DNA of 60,564 nt from Roseofilum acuticapitatum BLCC-M154 (GTDB taxonomy: Bacteria; Cyanobacteriota; Cyanobacteriia; Cyanobacteriales; Desertifilaceae): the NCBI RefSeq assembly GCF_030068475.1, contig NZ_JAQOSP010000059.1, positions 1 through 60,564 of the forward strand, written 5' to 3'. A model generated the notes under the pieces. It made no database searches and was not told the DNA's origin. It was given only the letters and a program-made list of their open reading frames with translations. Of the stretch, positions 51,283 through 60,449 are shown one piece after another (positions within the stretch are counted from its first letter, which is position 1; each line of letters opens with the position of its first letter). A program made the position numbers and the translations under genes.

Positions 51283-52539
51283 ATGAGTCTAACCACTGAT
51301 TATGAGCCAAACCTAGAGATCTTGGGAATCCCTGCCAATCGAGGCAGATGGCTTTTTATTCCTTTGGGAATGACGATCTTACTCTGCTTGGGAAGTGTGT
51401 ATTCCTGGAGTATTTTTAGAACGCCTTTAGAAAATGAGTTAGGAATTAGTGCTACTCAAAGCCTATTACCCTACACCTTTGCTTTGGTTTCCTATGCTGT
51501 ATCTATGCCGATCGCCGGTTTCTATATTACTCGTGTGGGTGTGCGTGTGATAACGGCGATCGGCGGGATCGTCGTCGGCTTAGGCTATATTCTTTCTAGC
51601 TTTGCTACCGATATTGGAATGCTCGTCTTTACCTATGGAGTCATGGCTGGAATTGGGGTGGGTATGGTCTATGGTGTTCCCATGGTGGTCGTCTCTCGCT
51701 GGTTTCCAGATAAGAAAGGCCTGGCTTTGGGGTTAACCATCGTTGGGTTCGGACTCTCTCCCCTGATCACTGCTCCCTTAGCCAACCAATTCATCGCGGA
51801 CTATACGGTTCGGACAACGTTACGCATTCTTGGTATTGCCTTTATCGCCATTATTCTAACCATTGCCCTGACGTTGAAGTTGCCCCCTAGGGACTGGCAT
51901 CCCCACCAGAATGCTATAACCTCCTCATCCAGCTCAATGTCAACCTATTCTGGCAACTTGTTTAAGAGTCGCTCATTTTATGGTCTGTGGATTTGCTATG
52001 CCATTGGAACGGTAGTCGGTTTGAGTGCGATCGGGATTTCTAGTCCAGTGGGACAAGAAATCATTGAGATTAATCCCACGGTAGCGGCTAGGAGTGTAGC
52101 CTTATTTGCTCTGTTCAATGGGGTCAGTCGTCCCTTGTTTGGTTGGTTAAGCGATCGCTTTAAACCTCACTACATTGCCATTTTGTCCTATGTGCTGATC
52201 TTAATCGGTTGTGTATTAATGGTAAATGCTCAAACTGGACAAGTGACTACTTATCTAATTGCCTTCTGTCTATTTTGGTTTTGTCTTGGCGGGTGGCTGG
52301 CTATGGCTCCAACCCTTACATTGCGCTTTTTTAATCCCGATCGGTATGCTCAAAACTATGGCATTGTCTTCACTGCCTATGGCATTGGTGCTTTGATTGG
52401 CACATTGGTTACTGGACAAATTCGAGATTTATTTGGCACATATAACTATGTGTTTTACGTTATGGCTTTTTTAGCGATTATCGGTATTGTTATCGCCCAA
52501 GTGCTGCTCAAACGGGAAAAGAATATACCCTCACTTTAG
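51283..52539 (+). CDS. MFS transporter, OFA (oxalate/formate antiporter) family
   Basis: The 418-residue protein has twelve membrane segments. The start RGRWLFIPLGMTILLCLGSV, YSWSIFRTPLENELG and SRWFPDKKGLALGLT match the OFA subfamily, which moves small monocarboxylates or dicarboxylates such as oxalate, formate or lactate. The GVSRPLFGWLSDR motif is the second-half equivalent of the MFS signature. Substrate is not certain. It is the only transporter of this type in the window. Confidence 0.87.
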   Translation: MSLTTDYEPNLEILGIPANRGRWLFIPLGMTILLCLGSVYSWSIFRTPLENELGISATQSLLPYTFALVSYAVSMPIAGFYITRVGVRVITAIGGIVVGLGYILSSFATDIGMLVFTYGVMAGIGVGMVYGVPMVVVSRWFPDKKGLALGLTIVGFGLSPLITAPLANQFIADYTVRTTLRILGIAFIAIILTIALTLKLPPRDWHPHQNAITSSSSSMSTYSGNLFKSRSFYGLWICYAIGTVVGLSAIGISSPVGQEIIEINPTVAARSVALFALFNGVSRPLFGWLSDRFKPHYIAILSYVLILIGCVLMVNAQTGQVTTYLIAFCLFWFCLGGWLAMAPTLTLRFFNPDRYAQNYGIVFTAYGIGALIGTLVTGQIRDLFGTYNYVFYVMAFLAIIGIVIAQVLLKREKNIPSL

Positions 52540-52572
52540 AAAGTGAGGGGCGAAACCTATTTCGCTCCTACA

Positions 52573-53007
52573 CTAAAGTGGATCTAAAGAATTTTCTGGC
52601 CGTTTGACAATAAACACATTACGATTAATCGAGCCGATACGCTCATGGATAAACCGATCTACACTTTGCAGGGCTAAGTAAACCCCTAATCCACCACAGG
52701 GCCGTTGTTCAAGTGGTGAACATAAATGGAGGGGTTCCTCTTCTTCTGTGGGGTCGTAAACCGCTCCGGTGTCTTCCATGGAGACCATCAGCTCTTGGTC
52801 GGTGATGTCTGCTCGGATATCTAGCTCTCCGTTAATTCCAGCTTCTGTATAACCGTGAATAATAATATTCGTGGCGATTTCATCCACTGCTAATCTTAAT
52901 TTATAAGAAGATTTGCGATCTAAACCCGCCTCCTGAGCTACAGCTACGATATACTGCGCGATCGCCGATAAAGAATCAAGTTGTCCTGAAGCGACTAAAT
53001 GCTGCAT
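52573..53007 (-). CDS. RsbW/SpoIIAB-like anti-sigma regulatory kinase
   Basis: The 144-residue HATPase_c protein has the N-box AVDEIATNIIIHGYTEAG, the MEDTGAVYDPTE region and the PCGGLGVYLALQSVD lid. Such proteins phosphorylate STAS antagonists and hold partner proteins. It is separated from the phosphatase and STAS genes by an MFS gene on the opposite strand, yet completes a likely partner-switching set in cis. Confidence 0.9.
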   Translation of the reverse strand: MQHLVASGQLDSLSAIAQYIVAVAQEAGLDRKSSYKLRLAVDEIATNIIIHGYTEAGINGELDIRADITDQELMVSMEDTGAVYDPTEEEEPLHLCSPLEQRPCGGLGVYLALQSVDRFIHERIGSINRNVFIVKRPENSLDPL

Positions 53008-53195
53008 TGTCTTAAAACGGTATCAGAGACGACGGTTTTTAGGGAGGGATCAATTGGGGATCGGTTACTAAGATAGTGTAAATACGTCTTTTTATCTAAT
53101 AAGCTAAAAAAAAGTTACTCTTAGTTGAGCCAAAACACTATCTGTTTTACCCCCACTTCAATGCTAATCTGATTCGGCTAAAGTTGGGTTTAAAA

Positions 53196-54986
53196 TTAGC
53201 TTAAATTTACAGAAATAGATTGATGGTTGGGAAGGCAAAACCAAAACCGAGTCCCCTGGCTGAGATCGCTCTCTACACCCAACTTACTGCCATGGGCGGC
53301 TAAAATGCGATCGCACTGATACAGACCGAGAGAAATACCGGTTAAGGGAGTCGATGTATGACTGTCGGAGGCTTGGGGATCTAAGGAAAATAAATAGGGG
53401 AGCTTTTCTGGGGGGATGCCGACCCCATTATCAGTCACTGAGCAATAAATACCCCGGTTAGAGTGGGCTTGTAACTCAATCTGGATCGCGACTCCAGGGG
53501 GATTATGCTTGATCGCATTGGAGAGGAGATGCTCAAAGACGCGCCGGATGTATTGAGGATTGGCATTGACTAGGGGGAGTTGCTCTGGGGGATGATAGGT
53601 AAGATGAGTTTGATTGGCTTGAAAATGGGATTGCATATTCTCCAATACGGTTTCTAATAGCAGCGCGAGATTGATAGGTTTGGGCTGCGTCGCTCTCAAG
53701 TCAGCATCAAGGGTGGCGACTTCCAGTAGGGTGTTGAGTTTGCTCAGTTGGCGATCGCCCCCTTCAGTCAGCCGTTGCAGTAAAGATCGACTCACCGATA
53801 AGGTTTCTCCAGGTTTTTTGAGTAAATTTTGATTGAGCATCAGTATCCCCATAAGGGTGGTGCGTAAGTCATGAGCAATGGCTTGAAAAAAACAGTTTTT
53901 CAATTGATTGGAGCGGCTTAAGGCTTCTTGATTTTCCTGTAATTTTTGTCTCTGTTGCCACAAGGTGGCTTCTAATTCTAAAATCCAAGCCTCTCTACGG
54001 GTAATATCTGCGGATAAGCGGTCTTGATTGTGGCGCAATAGCTCTGTATTCAGGTTCAGTTCAGTTAAACTAACCACTAAGATCCAAGCTGTGATCTCAA
54101 TGGAGGTGATGAGGATCTCAAACCCGAAGAGGGCTTCTTCTGGGCTATCTGCCCTCATCATTAATAAGCCCCGATCCTGACTCCACCCGATTAAAGCAAA
54201 AAGGGCAAGTAAGAGACTGGTGGCAAAAACTCCGATCGCCCCATAGCGAAAAGCCGCCCAAACCATTAAGGGAAAACAGAGGTATTCTAAGGGGACATCA
54301 GCGACTTCCTGTATCCACCCCCGATCGATCCATCCCCCATGGGGTACGCCAAAAACGAAGCTACTCACCCCTAGCCCAAGCATAATGGCGATCGCCGTTT
54401 CCATCCAAGAGGCAGAACCCTTAACCTCGACTTCCCAGTTCCCCAGAGACCAACGCCCCATCGCATAAACCAGTATCGGAGTGACCAATAAAACTCCCAT
54501 AGTTTGGCCAAACCAGAGACTCCACAGATGCTCTAAAGGGTTACTTAAAGTATGGAGCCATAGGCCCAAAGCTACATCTAGAGAGGCACTGATCCCTGTA
54601 CTGACGATCGCGCCCCAGAGAATCAACTTAAAGACTCCCTTGAGATTGGCTTGTATCGGTTGCCATCGACATAATCCTAAGAGATAAACGCCGAGGGTGG
54701 GGCCTAGGGTATAACTGAGGGCTAGGGCGATCGCTGCTATGGGGGAATGGCCTAGAATGAGAGCATAAGCCCAACTGCCTAGGGCTACTCCTGGCCAAAA
54801 CTCAATGCCATAAACGACTAATACTCCTAGGGCTATCCCTGCGGCTGGGCAAATGGGGGGAATTGCGCCTAAGCCGAGGATGGTTGTCGTGATATAGGCT
54901 ACTGTAAAGTACGCTAGGGCGATCGCTCCAGTTAACCCCGTGTATCGGCTGATTGGGTATCCCTGAATCAGAATTCTGCTATCCAT
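53196..54986 (-). CDS. Sensor histidine kinase with MASE1 membrane domain
   Basis: The 596-residue protein starts with a MASE1-type sensor of about eight membrane segments (residues 15-310), followed by a coiled coil, a HisKA domain (AIAHDLRTTLMGIL, phospho-accepting His) and an HATPase_c domain (NAIKHNPPGV, VTDNGVGIPPEKL, GISLGLYQCDRIL). All kinase motifs are present. No response regulator gene is adjacent, so its partner is unknown. Confidence 0.92.
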   Translation of the reverse strand: MDSRILIQGYPISRYTGLTGAIALAYFTVAYITTTILGLGAIPPICPAAGIALGVLVVYGIEFWPGVALGSWAYALILGHSPIAAIALALSYTLGPTLGVYLLGLCRWQPIQANLKGVFKLILWGAIVSTGISASLDVALGLWLHTLSNPLEHLWSLWFGQTMGVLLVTPILVYAMGRWSLGNWEVEVKGSASWMETAIAIMLGLGVSSFVFGVPHGGWIDRGWIQEVADVPLEYLCFPLMVWAAFRYGAIGVFATSLLLALFALIGWSQDRGLLMMRADSPEEALFGFEILITSIEITAWILVVSLTELNLNTELLRHNQDRLSADITRREAWILELEATLWQQRQKLQENQEALSRSNQLKNCFFQAIAHDLRTTLMGILMLNQNLLKKPGETLSVSRSLLQRLTEGGDRQLSKLNTLLEVATLDADLRATQPKPINLALLLETVLENMQSHFQANQTHLTYHPPEQLPLVNANPQYIRRVFEHLLSNAIKHNPPGVAIQIELQAHSNRGIYCSVTDNGVGIPPEKLPYLFSLDPQASDSHTSTPLTGISLGLYQCDRILAAHGSKLGVESDLSQGTRFWFCLPNHQSISVNLS

Positions 54987-55085
54987 GGGTGATCGAGTAT
55001 CGGTTTCTTTCCTTTTTACATTAAGGATGAATTGATACCGTGACTTCCTCCACTAGGGTGAATTCTGAGCGATCGGGTAATGAAC

Positions 55086-55577
55086 TTAAATTGCTCTATC
55101 TTTGATCGTCAGATCAAAAAAACCGTCGTCTAACTCATAGCCTAGCATCTGGGTCATGGCTTTAAGTCGCGATCGCGGCTCAATTCCCTGCTGTTGCATC
55201 CAATCGATTAAGACAAAAGTTTTACCCATCACGAAAATTTCTAGGGCTTCGGGATTAAACTGAATGCCGTCGGTGCGATGGAATTGATGGGGAATGAGCA
55301 TGGCGGTATAACGGGCAAGTTCTCCCGCTTTCCAGTCCAATAGGAAGGGTAACCAAGGATAAACCGCATCTAAACGGATAAACCATAGGCGAATTTCGGG
55401 AATTTCTGAGAGTTCCCTCGGATCGGTGTCTTCGCGGGGATAGTCAATGCTAAATCTGAGCTGTTGCTCGTATGCCGATAATTTCCCTTGAGCCAATAGG
55501 GGGGCAATCTGCTCCTGAGCTGGCGAAAGATCTAACCCCTGAATGGCTTTAGCCTCTAATTGAATTTCCATCGTCAT
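55086..55577 (-). CDS. CRR6-family NdhI maturation factor (DUF1817)
   Basis: The 163-residue protein contains IRLWFIRLDAVYPWLPFLLD, WKAGELARYTAMLIPHQFHR and LGYELDDGFFDL, the conserved core of the CRR6/DUF1817 family. In plants CRR6 is needed to assemble the NdhI-containing subcomplex of the chloroplast NDH complex, and the cyanobacterial member has the same role. This supports a photosynthetic host. Confidence 0.9.
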   Translation of the reverse strand: MTMEIQLEAKAIQGLDLSPAQEQIAPLLAQGKLSAYEQQLRFSIDYPREDTDPRELSEIPEIRLWFIRLDAVYPWLPFLLDWKAGELARYTAMLIPHQFHRTDGIQFNPEALEIFVMGKTFVLIDWMQQQGIEPRSRLKAMTQMLGYELDDGFFDLTIKDRAI

Positions 55578-55683
55578 TGTTTATGGCTTCCTCATGATTT
55601 GAACGGCTTAGATGAGCAAGGATTTCACCATTTGTACTTCAATCATGTCAAAGATTAACTGATTCTAACAAGATTTACACAAT

Positions 55684-56250
55684 TTATTTCTGCAAAGACC
55701 GTTCGAGAACAAAAAAGAAGGGTTGGGGTAAACTCTTAAAATCCATCACTCCTAATACAGTCCGATCGTCAATTTTTCTAAAAGAATCATTAATGGGTAA
55801 ATAATCATAGATCATGGTGGCACTGACTTGATTTCGGTATTCCATCATCCGTAATCGCGCTTGACTCTTTTCAGTTTTGAATAAAGAATTTGTTAAACTA
55901 AATACAGGCTTGATGATTCCTAGATTGATCTTGGGAATTTTATTGACCCACTCCATCGCCCTAGCATTAGGCGCTACTTTAATGAGTTTACCCTGAGCAT
56001 CTAGAAACAGTAAAGGATGTACAGTCTCAGCATTAACAAATTCTTTGCCATACCAATTCGAGGCTTCTAATAAGCCATCCATGGGGTGATCGGTATGCAA
56101 TCCAGAACCTTTCCACCGACCGAACATAAATTCTAGATTTACGGGTTCTAGGGCATCAAATAATTCTAGGGCGGTTTCCAGGGTTGTGCGACCTTTGTTG
56201 AGAATTAATTGAGTATTTTTGAGGATTTGTTTGGAGTTACTAAGGGTCAC
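55684..56250 (-). CDS. DUF4334 / GXWXG-motif protein
   Basis: The 188-residue protein has the N-terminal FMFGRWKGSGLHT segment (GxWxG motif) followed by LLEASNWYGKEF and a C-terminal LGVMDFKSLPQPFFFVLER, the layout of the GXWXG and DUF4334 pair. The function is unknown; a small ligand-binding lipocalin-like fold has been suggested for related proteins. No operon partners are seen. Confidence 0.8.
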   Translation of the reverse strand: MTLSNSKQILKNTQLILNKGRTTLETALELFDALEPVNLEFMFGRWKGSGLHTDHPMDGLLEASNWYGKEFVNAETVHPLLFLDAQGKLIKVAPNARAMEWVNKIPKINLGIIKPVFSLTNSLFKTEKSQARLRMMEYRNQVSATMIYDYLPINDSFRKIDDRTVLGVMDFKSLPQPFFFVLERSLQK

Positions 56251-56583
56251 TGGATCGATTCCTGATTTTTATAGATTTATATTCTATCGGATTGCTGGTT
56301 TGATCCTGAATGAGTAGGGCAATATACCTCGATCGCGGCGATCGCCTTAAGAAATTCTACTCAACTGCACCCGGATTGCAGATCTTCCACTATCCTGTTA
56401 CTCACTACGATCAACCTGGATCAATGGTTGTACTTAAACACAGCCTTAGAAATTCTGAGTTAAAGTGGTAATGAGTTTACTTTGAAGGGTAAAACTAGCA
56501 TACCCCTAAAGCGATCGCGCTTTACCCTGATGAGCCGATCCTGTTGTTGTGTACCTCAAATAGGAGAATCCATATCATTAACA
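56251..56583. other. Gap upstream of the Fur-family gene
   Basis: No separate gene is seen in 333 bases. A frame upstream of the Fur-family ATG stays open for 34 codons but its sequence looks non-coding and lies in leader DNA with a GCGATCGC site. An AGGAG at about 56562 is about 17 bases from the ATG. Confidence 0.5.
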
Positions 56584-57024
56584 ATGAGCAACGAACCTGT
56601 CATGCTACCACCTATCCGATCCTTAGAGGATGCTATCGATCGATGTCAACATTTAGGAATGCGCCTGAGTCGTCAACGGCGGTTTATCCTGGAATTGCTC
56701 TGGCAAGAACAAGAGCATCTGTCGGCAAGGGACATTTATGACCTGCTCAATCAACAGGGACGGGCGATCGGTCATACCTCAGTGTATCAGAATCTCGAAG
56801 CCCTTTCTTCCCAAGGTATTATTGAATGTGTCGATCGCGCCGATGGACGGCTTTATGGTCATATTAGTGACCCCCACTCCCATATCAATTGCTTAGATAA
56901 TGGCAAGATTCTTGATATTCACGTCGAGCTACCCCCAGAATTGATCGAGAAAATTGAAGCCCAAACCGGGGTGAAAATCACCGATTATCGGATTGATTTC
57001 TATGGATATCAATCTCAAACCTAA
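56584..57024 (+). CDS. Fur-family transcriptional regulator (PerR/FurC-like)
   Basis: The ATG at 56584 gives 146 residues starting MSNEPVMLPP. The winged-helix part (MRLSRQRRFILELLWQEQEH to TSVYQNLEALSSQGIIE) and the dimerisation part (HSHINCLDNGKILDIHVELP) follow the Fur family. The usual C-terminal CxxC zinc pairs are absent; one Cys remains in HINCLDNG. This pattern resembles the cyanobacterial FurC/PerR group, which senses peroxide, but the assignment is tentative. It stands alone with no metal-transport gene beside it. Confidence 0.85.
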   Translation: MSNEPVMLPPIRSLEDAIDRCQHLGMRLSRQRRFILELLWQEQEHLSARDIYDLLNQQGRAIGHTSVYQNLEALSSQGIIECVDRADGRLYGHISDPHSHINCLDNGKILDIHVELPPELIEKIEAQTGVKITDYRIDFYGYQSQT

Positions 57025-57099
57025 ACAAGAAAGCTGGTCAGGTTTATCCTGGAATCAACAATCAAAGTTGATCGGGGCAAAGTTGACAGGGGGAACGAA

Positions 57100-57393
57100 A
57101 TGTTAAGTAAGCAAACCGTTCTACAACAATTATCAGAGCATCGTGAACAATTGCAGCAATTTTCAGTAAAAATGTTGTTTTTATTTGGTTCGGTGGCTAG
57201 AGATATGGCTCATGCAGACAGCGATGTAGATTTGCTGGTAGAATTTGAGCGGCCGGTTGGGTTATTTACATTTCTGGGTCTCAAGCATTATCTGGAAGAG
57301 ATCTTAGGCTGCTCGGTAGATTTGGGTACGCCGAATTCCCTCAAACCAGCTTTCAAGGAAAAGGTCTTAAAGGAGGCTATACGTGCCTTCTAG
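57100..57393 (+). CDS. mntA: MNT-type nucleotidyltransferase, probable antitoxin
   Basis: The 97-residue minimal nucleotidyltransferase has the GS-x-R...D-x-D motif in FLFGSVARDM (Gly30, Ser31) and SDVDLLVEF (Asp42, Asp44). In the MNT/HEPN pair it adenylylates the HEPN toxin and blocks it. Its 3' end overlaps the HEPN gene by 11 bases, a typical coupled operon. A G-rich ribosome-binding sequence precedes the ATG. Confidence 0.9.
   Translation: MLSKQTVLQQLSEHREQLQQFSVKMLFLFGSVARDMAHADSDVDLLVEFERPVGLFTFLGLKHYLEEILGCSVDLGTPNSLKPAFKEKVLKEAIRAF
57369..57376 (+). promoter_or_regulatory. Strong ribosome-binding site for the HEPN gene
   Basis: AAAGGAGG lies six bases before the GTG at 57383 and inside the end of the mntA-like gene. 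It fixes the HEPN start at 57383. Confidence 0.85.
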
Positions 57394-57730
57394 AGAATTG
57401 GCTGACCGAGTTGAGGATATCCTAATAGAAGTGATTGAGATTGAGAAATTTGTCGAAGGTATGACATTTACTCAATTTTGTGCAGATCGACGCACCTTAA
57501 AAGCAGTTTTGTATGGATTGGCCGTTATTGGTGAGGCAACGGCTAATATTTTACCGCAAGTACAGACTAGATATCCACAAGTGCCTTGGGTTGATATTCG
57601 AGGAATGAGAAATGTAGTGATTCATGAATATTTCAACTTAGACTTACAAATTATCTGGGAAACAATTCAAACAGATTTTCCTCAGTTTAAGTTAACGCTG
57701 GAGGGGATTTTGAGGGATGTACAGCAATAA
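57383..57730 (+). CDS. hepT: HEPN-domain (DUF86) ribonuclease-like toxin
   Basis: The 115-residue all-helical HEPN/DUF86 protein has the catalytic RNase motif R-x4-H in MRNVVIHEY (Arg76, His81) plus Tyr83, the tyrosine adenylylated by MntA in the studied pair. It starts with GTG overlapping the mntA-like gene. Together they are a type VII toxin-antitoxin module. Confidence 0.92.
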   Translation: MPSRELADRVEDILIEVIEIEKFVEGMTFTQFCADRRTLKAVLYGLAVIGEATANILPQVQTRYPQVPWVDIRGMRNVVIHEYFNLDLQIIWETIQTDFPQFKLTLEGILRDVQQ

Positions 57731-57745
57731 ATTTAGATTGAGTCA

Positions 57746-60352
57746 ATGAAACCCAAAAAGACTGCTGAAAAAACCCTACAAATTCGCGTCCGAGGACGGG
57801 TTCAGGGGGTGGGATTTCGACCCCATGTTTGGCGTATAGCCCATGAGCTAGGGCTAGGGGGTGAAGTTTGCAATGATGGGGAAGGGGTACGCATTCGCAT
57901 TGCTGGAGAACCGGAAGCATTATCTGTATTTCGGCAACGGTTAGAGTCTGAAGCGCCCCCCCTGTCAGAGATTGAGTCGATTGAAACCGAAGCGCTAGAG
58001 CAAACTGTGGAGTTAGAAGGGTTTGCCATTGTGGAGAGTGTGGGGGGCAAAACCCAGACCCAAATTGCCCCGGATACTGCCACTTGTGGGGCTTGTGTGG
58101 CAGAGATTTATACCCCTTCTGAGCGACGCTATCGCTATCCGTTTACGAACTGTACCCATTGCGGGCCAAGGCTTTCGATTATTCGCTCTGTTCCGTACGA
58201 TCGCCCCTCAACAACGATGGCGAATTTTCCCCTCTGTCCAGACTGTCAGGGAGAATATGACGATCCGGGCGATCGCCGTTTCCATGCACAACCCATTGCT
58301 TGTCCGGTTTGCGGGCCGAAACTTTGGCTAGAGTCCCTCACTGAGAAAGGCGCTCTTGGGGAACCGGGAAAAGAGATAGAAACAGTAATTTCCCGGATCG
58401 AAGAAGGGGAAATTCTCGCCATTCGCGGCTTAGGTGGCTTCCATTTAGCCTGTGATGCTACTAACCCAGAAGCTGTAAACCGCTTACGTCAACGCAAACG
58501 CAGATATGGTAAACCCTTTGCACTGATGGCGCGGGATATTGCCGTTATTCGGCGCTATTGTCAGGTGAGTGCAGTTGAAGAAGAGACGCTCAGGAGTGGT
58601 GCGGCTCCGATTGTGCTGTTGAATGCGGAGGGTGGGGAGAGGTTACCGGAGGCGATCGCCCCTGGAGTAAATACCCTCGGTTTTATGCTTCCCTATACTC
58701 CCTTGCATCTTCTGCTACTTGAAAAACTGAATTATCCCTTAGTGATGACCAGCGCCAATTTATCCCATGAACCCCAGTTAATCAGTAACGCAGAAGCCAG
58801 GACAAAACTGATCGGACTAGCAGATACAGTATTATTTCATAACCGAGAAATCGCTAACCGTATGGATGATTCCGTGGTGCGAGTCATGGCCGGAAAACCC
58901 CGGTTATTGCGTCGCAGTCGGGGGTATGTTCCGGGGGCGATCGCCCTTCCGCCAGGATTTGAGCGGAGCCATACCGCAGGTTCCTCTGCAACAAGGCACA
59001 ATCCAACAGATCCCCCTACATCCCCCTTAAAAAGGGGGACTTTTGCTGCCCCCCTTTTTAAGGGGGGTTGGGGGGATCGACATGCAGGGCATAGCAGCGA
59101 AAACTGCCCTAAAATATTAGCCTATGGCGCAGAACTCAAATCTACCTTTTGCCTGATCCAAAATAATCAAGCTATTTTATCCCAACATCAAGGGGATTTA
59201 GAAAACCCCATTACCTACGCAGATTATCAGAAAAACCTGCAACTTTTTCAAGACCTTTACGATCATCAACCCCAATTTTTAGTCGCCGATCTCCATCCGG
59301 AATATCTCTCTACCAAACTCGCCCAAGACCACGCCCAAACCCAGAATTTACCCCTGATTCAAGTTCAACATCACCATGCCCATATTGCCAGTTGCTTAGT
59401 CGAAAATGGCATCCCCTTAGATCATCCTCCTGTCTTAGGTATTGCGCTAGATGGTTTAGGATTTGGCGAGGATGGTACGATTTGGGGCGGTGAGTTTCTC
59501 CTGGCAGATTATCGAGGCTATCAACGATTAGCCAGCTTAAAACCGGTAGCTATGATTGGGGGCACTCAAGCCATTCTGGAACCTTGGCGTAACACCTATG
59601 CTCACTTAAACGCTACTGGGGATTGGCAAATTTTGTCAGAAAAATATGGTCATCTAGAATTATTTGACTATTTCCAGAGTAAACCGATCGCCCTCTTTGA
59701 CCAAATGCTACAAAAACGACTCAATACACCCCTGGCAAGTTCAGCAGGGCGGTTATTTGACGCAGTATCGGCGGCGATGGGTTTATGTCGCGATCGCGCT
59801 CTGTTTGAAGGTCAAGGAGCGATCGAATTAGAAATGGCAGTCGATCGCCATTTACTCTCAGAATCTGACGCTGATTTTCCTTATCCCTTTGAGATTATCG
59901 ATCCCCCTACATCCCCCTTAAAAAGGGGGACTTTCCTTGCTGCCCCCCTTGCTAAGGGGGGTTGGGGGGATCTTCAAGCAAAACGCTCTAATTCAAGTGA
60001 TAAACTTCTTTCTCTCGATCCTCGCCCCATGTGGCATTCCCTCTTAGAAGACTTGAGTCAAGGGGCAACCCTTTCCCTAATTGCAACCCGGTTTCACCAA
60101 GGTTTAATCCAAGGGATAACCCATCTCGTGGAAAAATTAGCCCATCAGTGTCAATTAGATGGACTCGATATTGAAAAAATTGCCCTCTCTGGGGGATGTT
60201 TCCAAAACCGGATTTTGCTGGAAGAATTAACCAAAAACCTGGAAGCGAGAGGCTATGAGTGCTTATCCCAGGCAAAAGTGCCGTCAAATGATGGTGGGGT
60301 ATCCTTGGGACAGGGGGCGATCGCGATCGCCAGAACCACAGAATCAACTTAA
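57746..60352 (+). CDS. hypF: Carbamoyltransferase HypF with two in-frame repeat insertions
   Basis: The 868-residue protein has all HypF domains: acylphosphatase-like (VRGRVQGVGFRPHVWR), two C4 zinc fingers (CGACVAEIY ... CTHCGP and CPDCQGEY ... CPVCGP), a YrdC-like domain (IRGLGGFHLACDATN) and a Kae1-like domain (VQHHHAHIASCLVE, ALDGLGFGEDG). HypF makes thiocarbamate for the cyanide ligands of NiFe hydrogenase. Two hairpin repeats of 70 and 73 bp lie in frame at 59009-59078 and 59900-59972 and code for DPPTSPLKRGTF and related residues. Both sit at domain borders or surface loops. Confidence 0.95.
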   Translation: MKPKKTAEKTLQIRVRGRVQGVGFRPHVWRIAHELGLGGEVCNDGEGVRIRIAGEPEALSVFRQRLESEAPPLSEIESIETEALEQTVELEGFAIVESVGGKTQTQIAPDTATCGACVAEIYTPSERRYRYPFTNCTHCGPRLSIIRSVPYDRPSTTMANFPLCPDCQGEYDDPGDRRFHAQPIACPVCGPKLWLESLTEKGALGEPGKEIETVISRIEEGEILAIRGLGGFHLACDATNPEAVNRLRQRKRRYGKPFALMARDIAVIRRYCQVSAVEEETLRSGAAPIVLLNAEGGERLPEAIAPGVNTLGFMLPYTPLHLLLLEKLNYPLVMTSANLSHEPQLISNAEARTKLIGLADTVLFHNREIANRMDDSVVRVMAGKPRLLRRSRGYVPGAIALPPGFERSHTAGSSATRHNPTDPPTSPLKRGTFAAPLFKGGWGDRHAGHSSENCPKILAYGAELKSTFCLIQNNQAILSQHQGDLENPITYADYQKNLQLFQDLYDHQPQFLVADLHPEYLSTKLAQDHAQTQNLPLIQVQHHHAHIASCLVENGIPLDHPPVLGIALDGLGFGEDGTIWGGEFLLADYRGYQRLASLKPVAMIGGTQAILEPWRNTYAHLNATGDWQILSEKYGHLELFDYFQSKPIALFDQMLQKRLNTPLASSAGRLFDAVSAAMGLCRDRALFEGQGAIELEMAVDRHLLSESDADFPYPFEIIDPPTSPLKRGTFLAAPLAKGGWGDLQAKRSNSSDKLLSLDPRPMWHSLLEDLSQGATLSLIATRFHQGLIQGITHLVEKLAHQCQLDGLDIEKIALSGGCFQNRILLEELTKNLEARGYECLSQAKVPSNDGGVSLGQGAIAIARTTEST
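59009..59078 (+). repeat. GATC-bounded hairpin repeat inside hypF, copy 1
   Basis: The 70-bp stretch runs GATCCCCCTACATCCCCCTT to AAGGGGGGTTGGGGGGATC with an AAAAAGGGGGA and CCCCCCTTTTTAA core. Its two ends and core are complementary and can fold into a long hairpin. It encodes DPPTSPLKRGTFAAPLFKGG and lies in the linker between the YrdC-like and Kae1-like domains. Confidence 0.93.
59900..59972 (+). repeat. GATC-bounded hairpin repeat inside hypF, copy 2
   Basis: The 73-bp copy has the same ends and core, with three extra bases that keep the frame. It encodes DPPTSPLKRGTFLAAPLAKG. It lies between PFEI and the DPRPMW segment of the Kae1-like domain. Confidence 0.93.
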
Positions 60353-60449
60353 CCTATATTTATACTTAAAATTGGTGCTGGTTTAATGCTATATTAATCA
60401 CAACTGTGGTAAACTAAAACTAGCCCTTAAAGCTCAACAGGAAAAAACC

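Noticed and set aside
56482-56583. N-terminal extension of the Fur-family protein.
   Set aside because: The 34 extra residues do not look like a Fur N terminus, and an ATG at 56584 gives the usual length.
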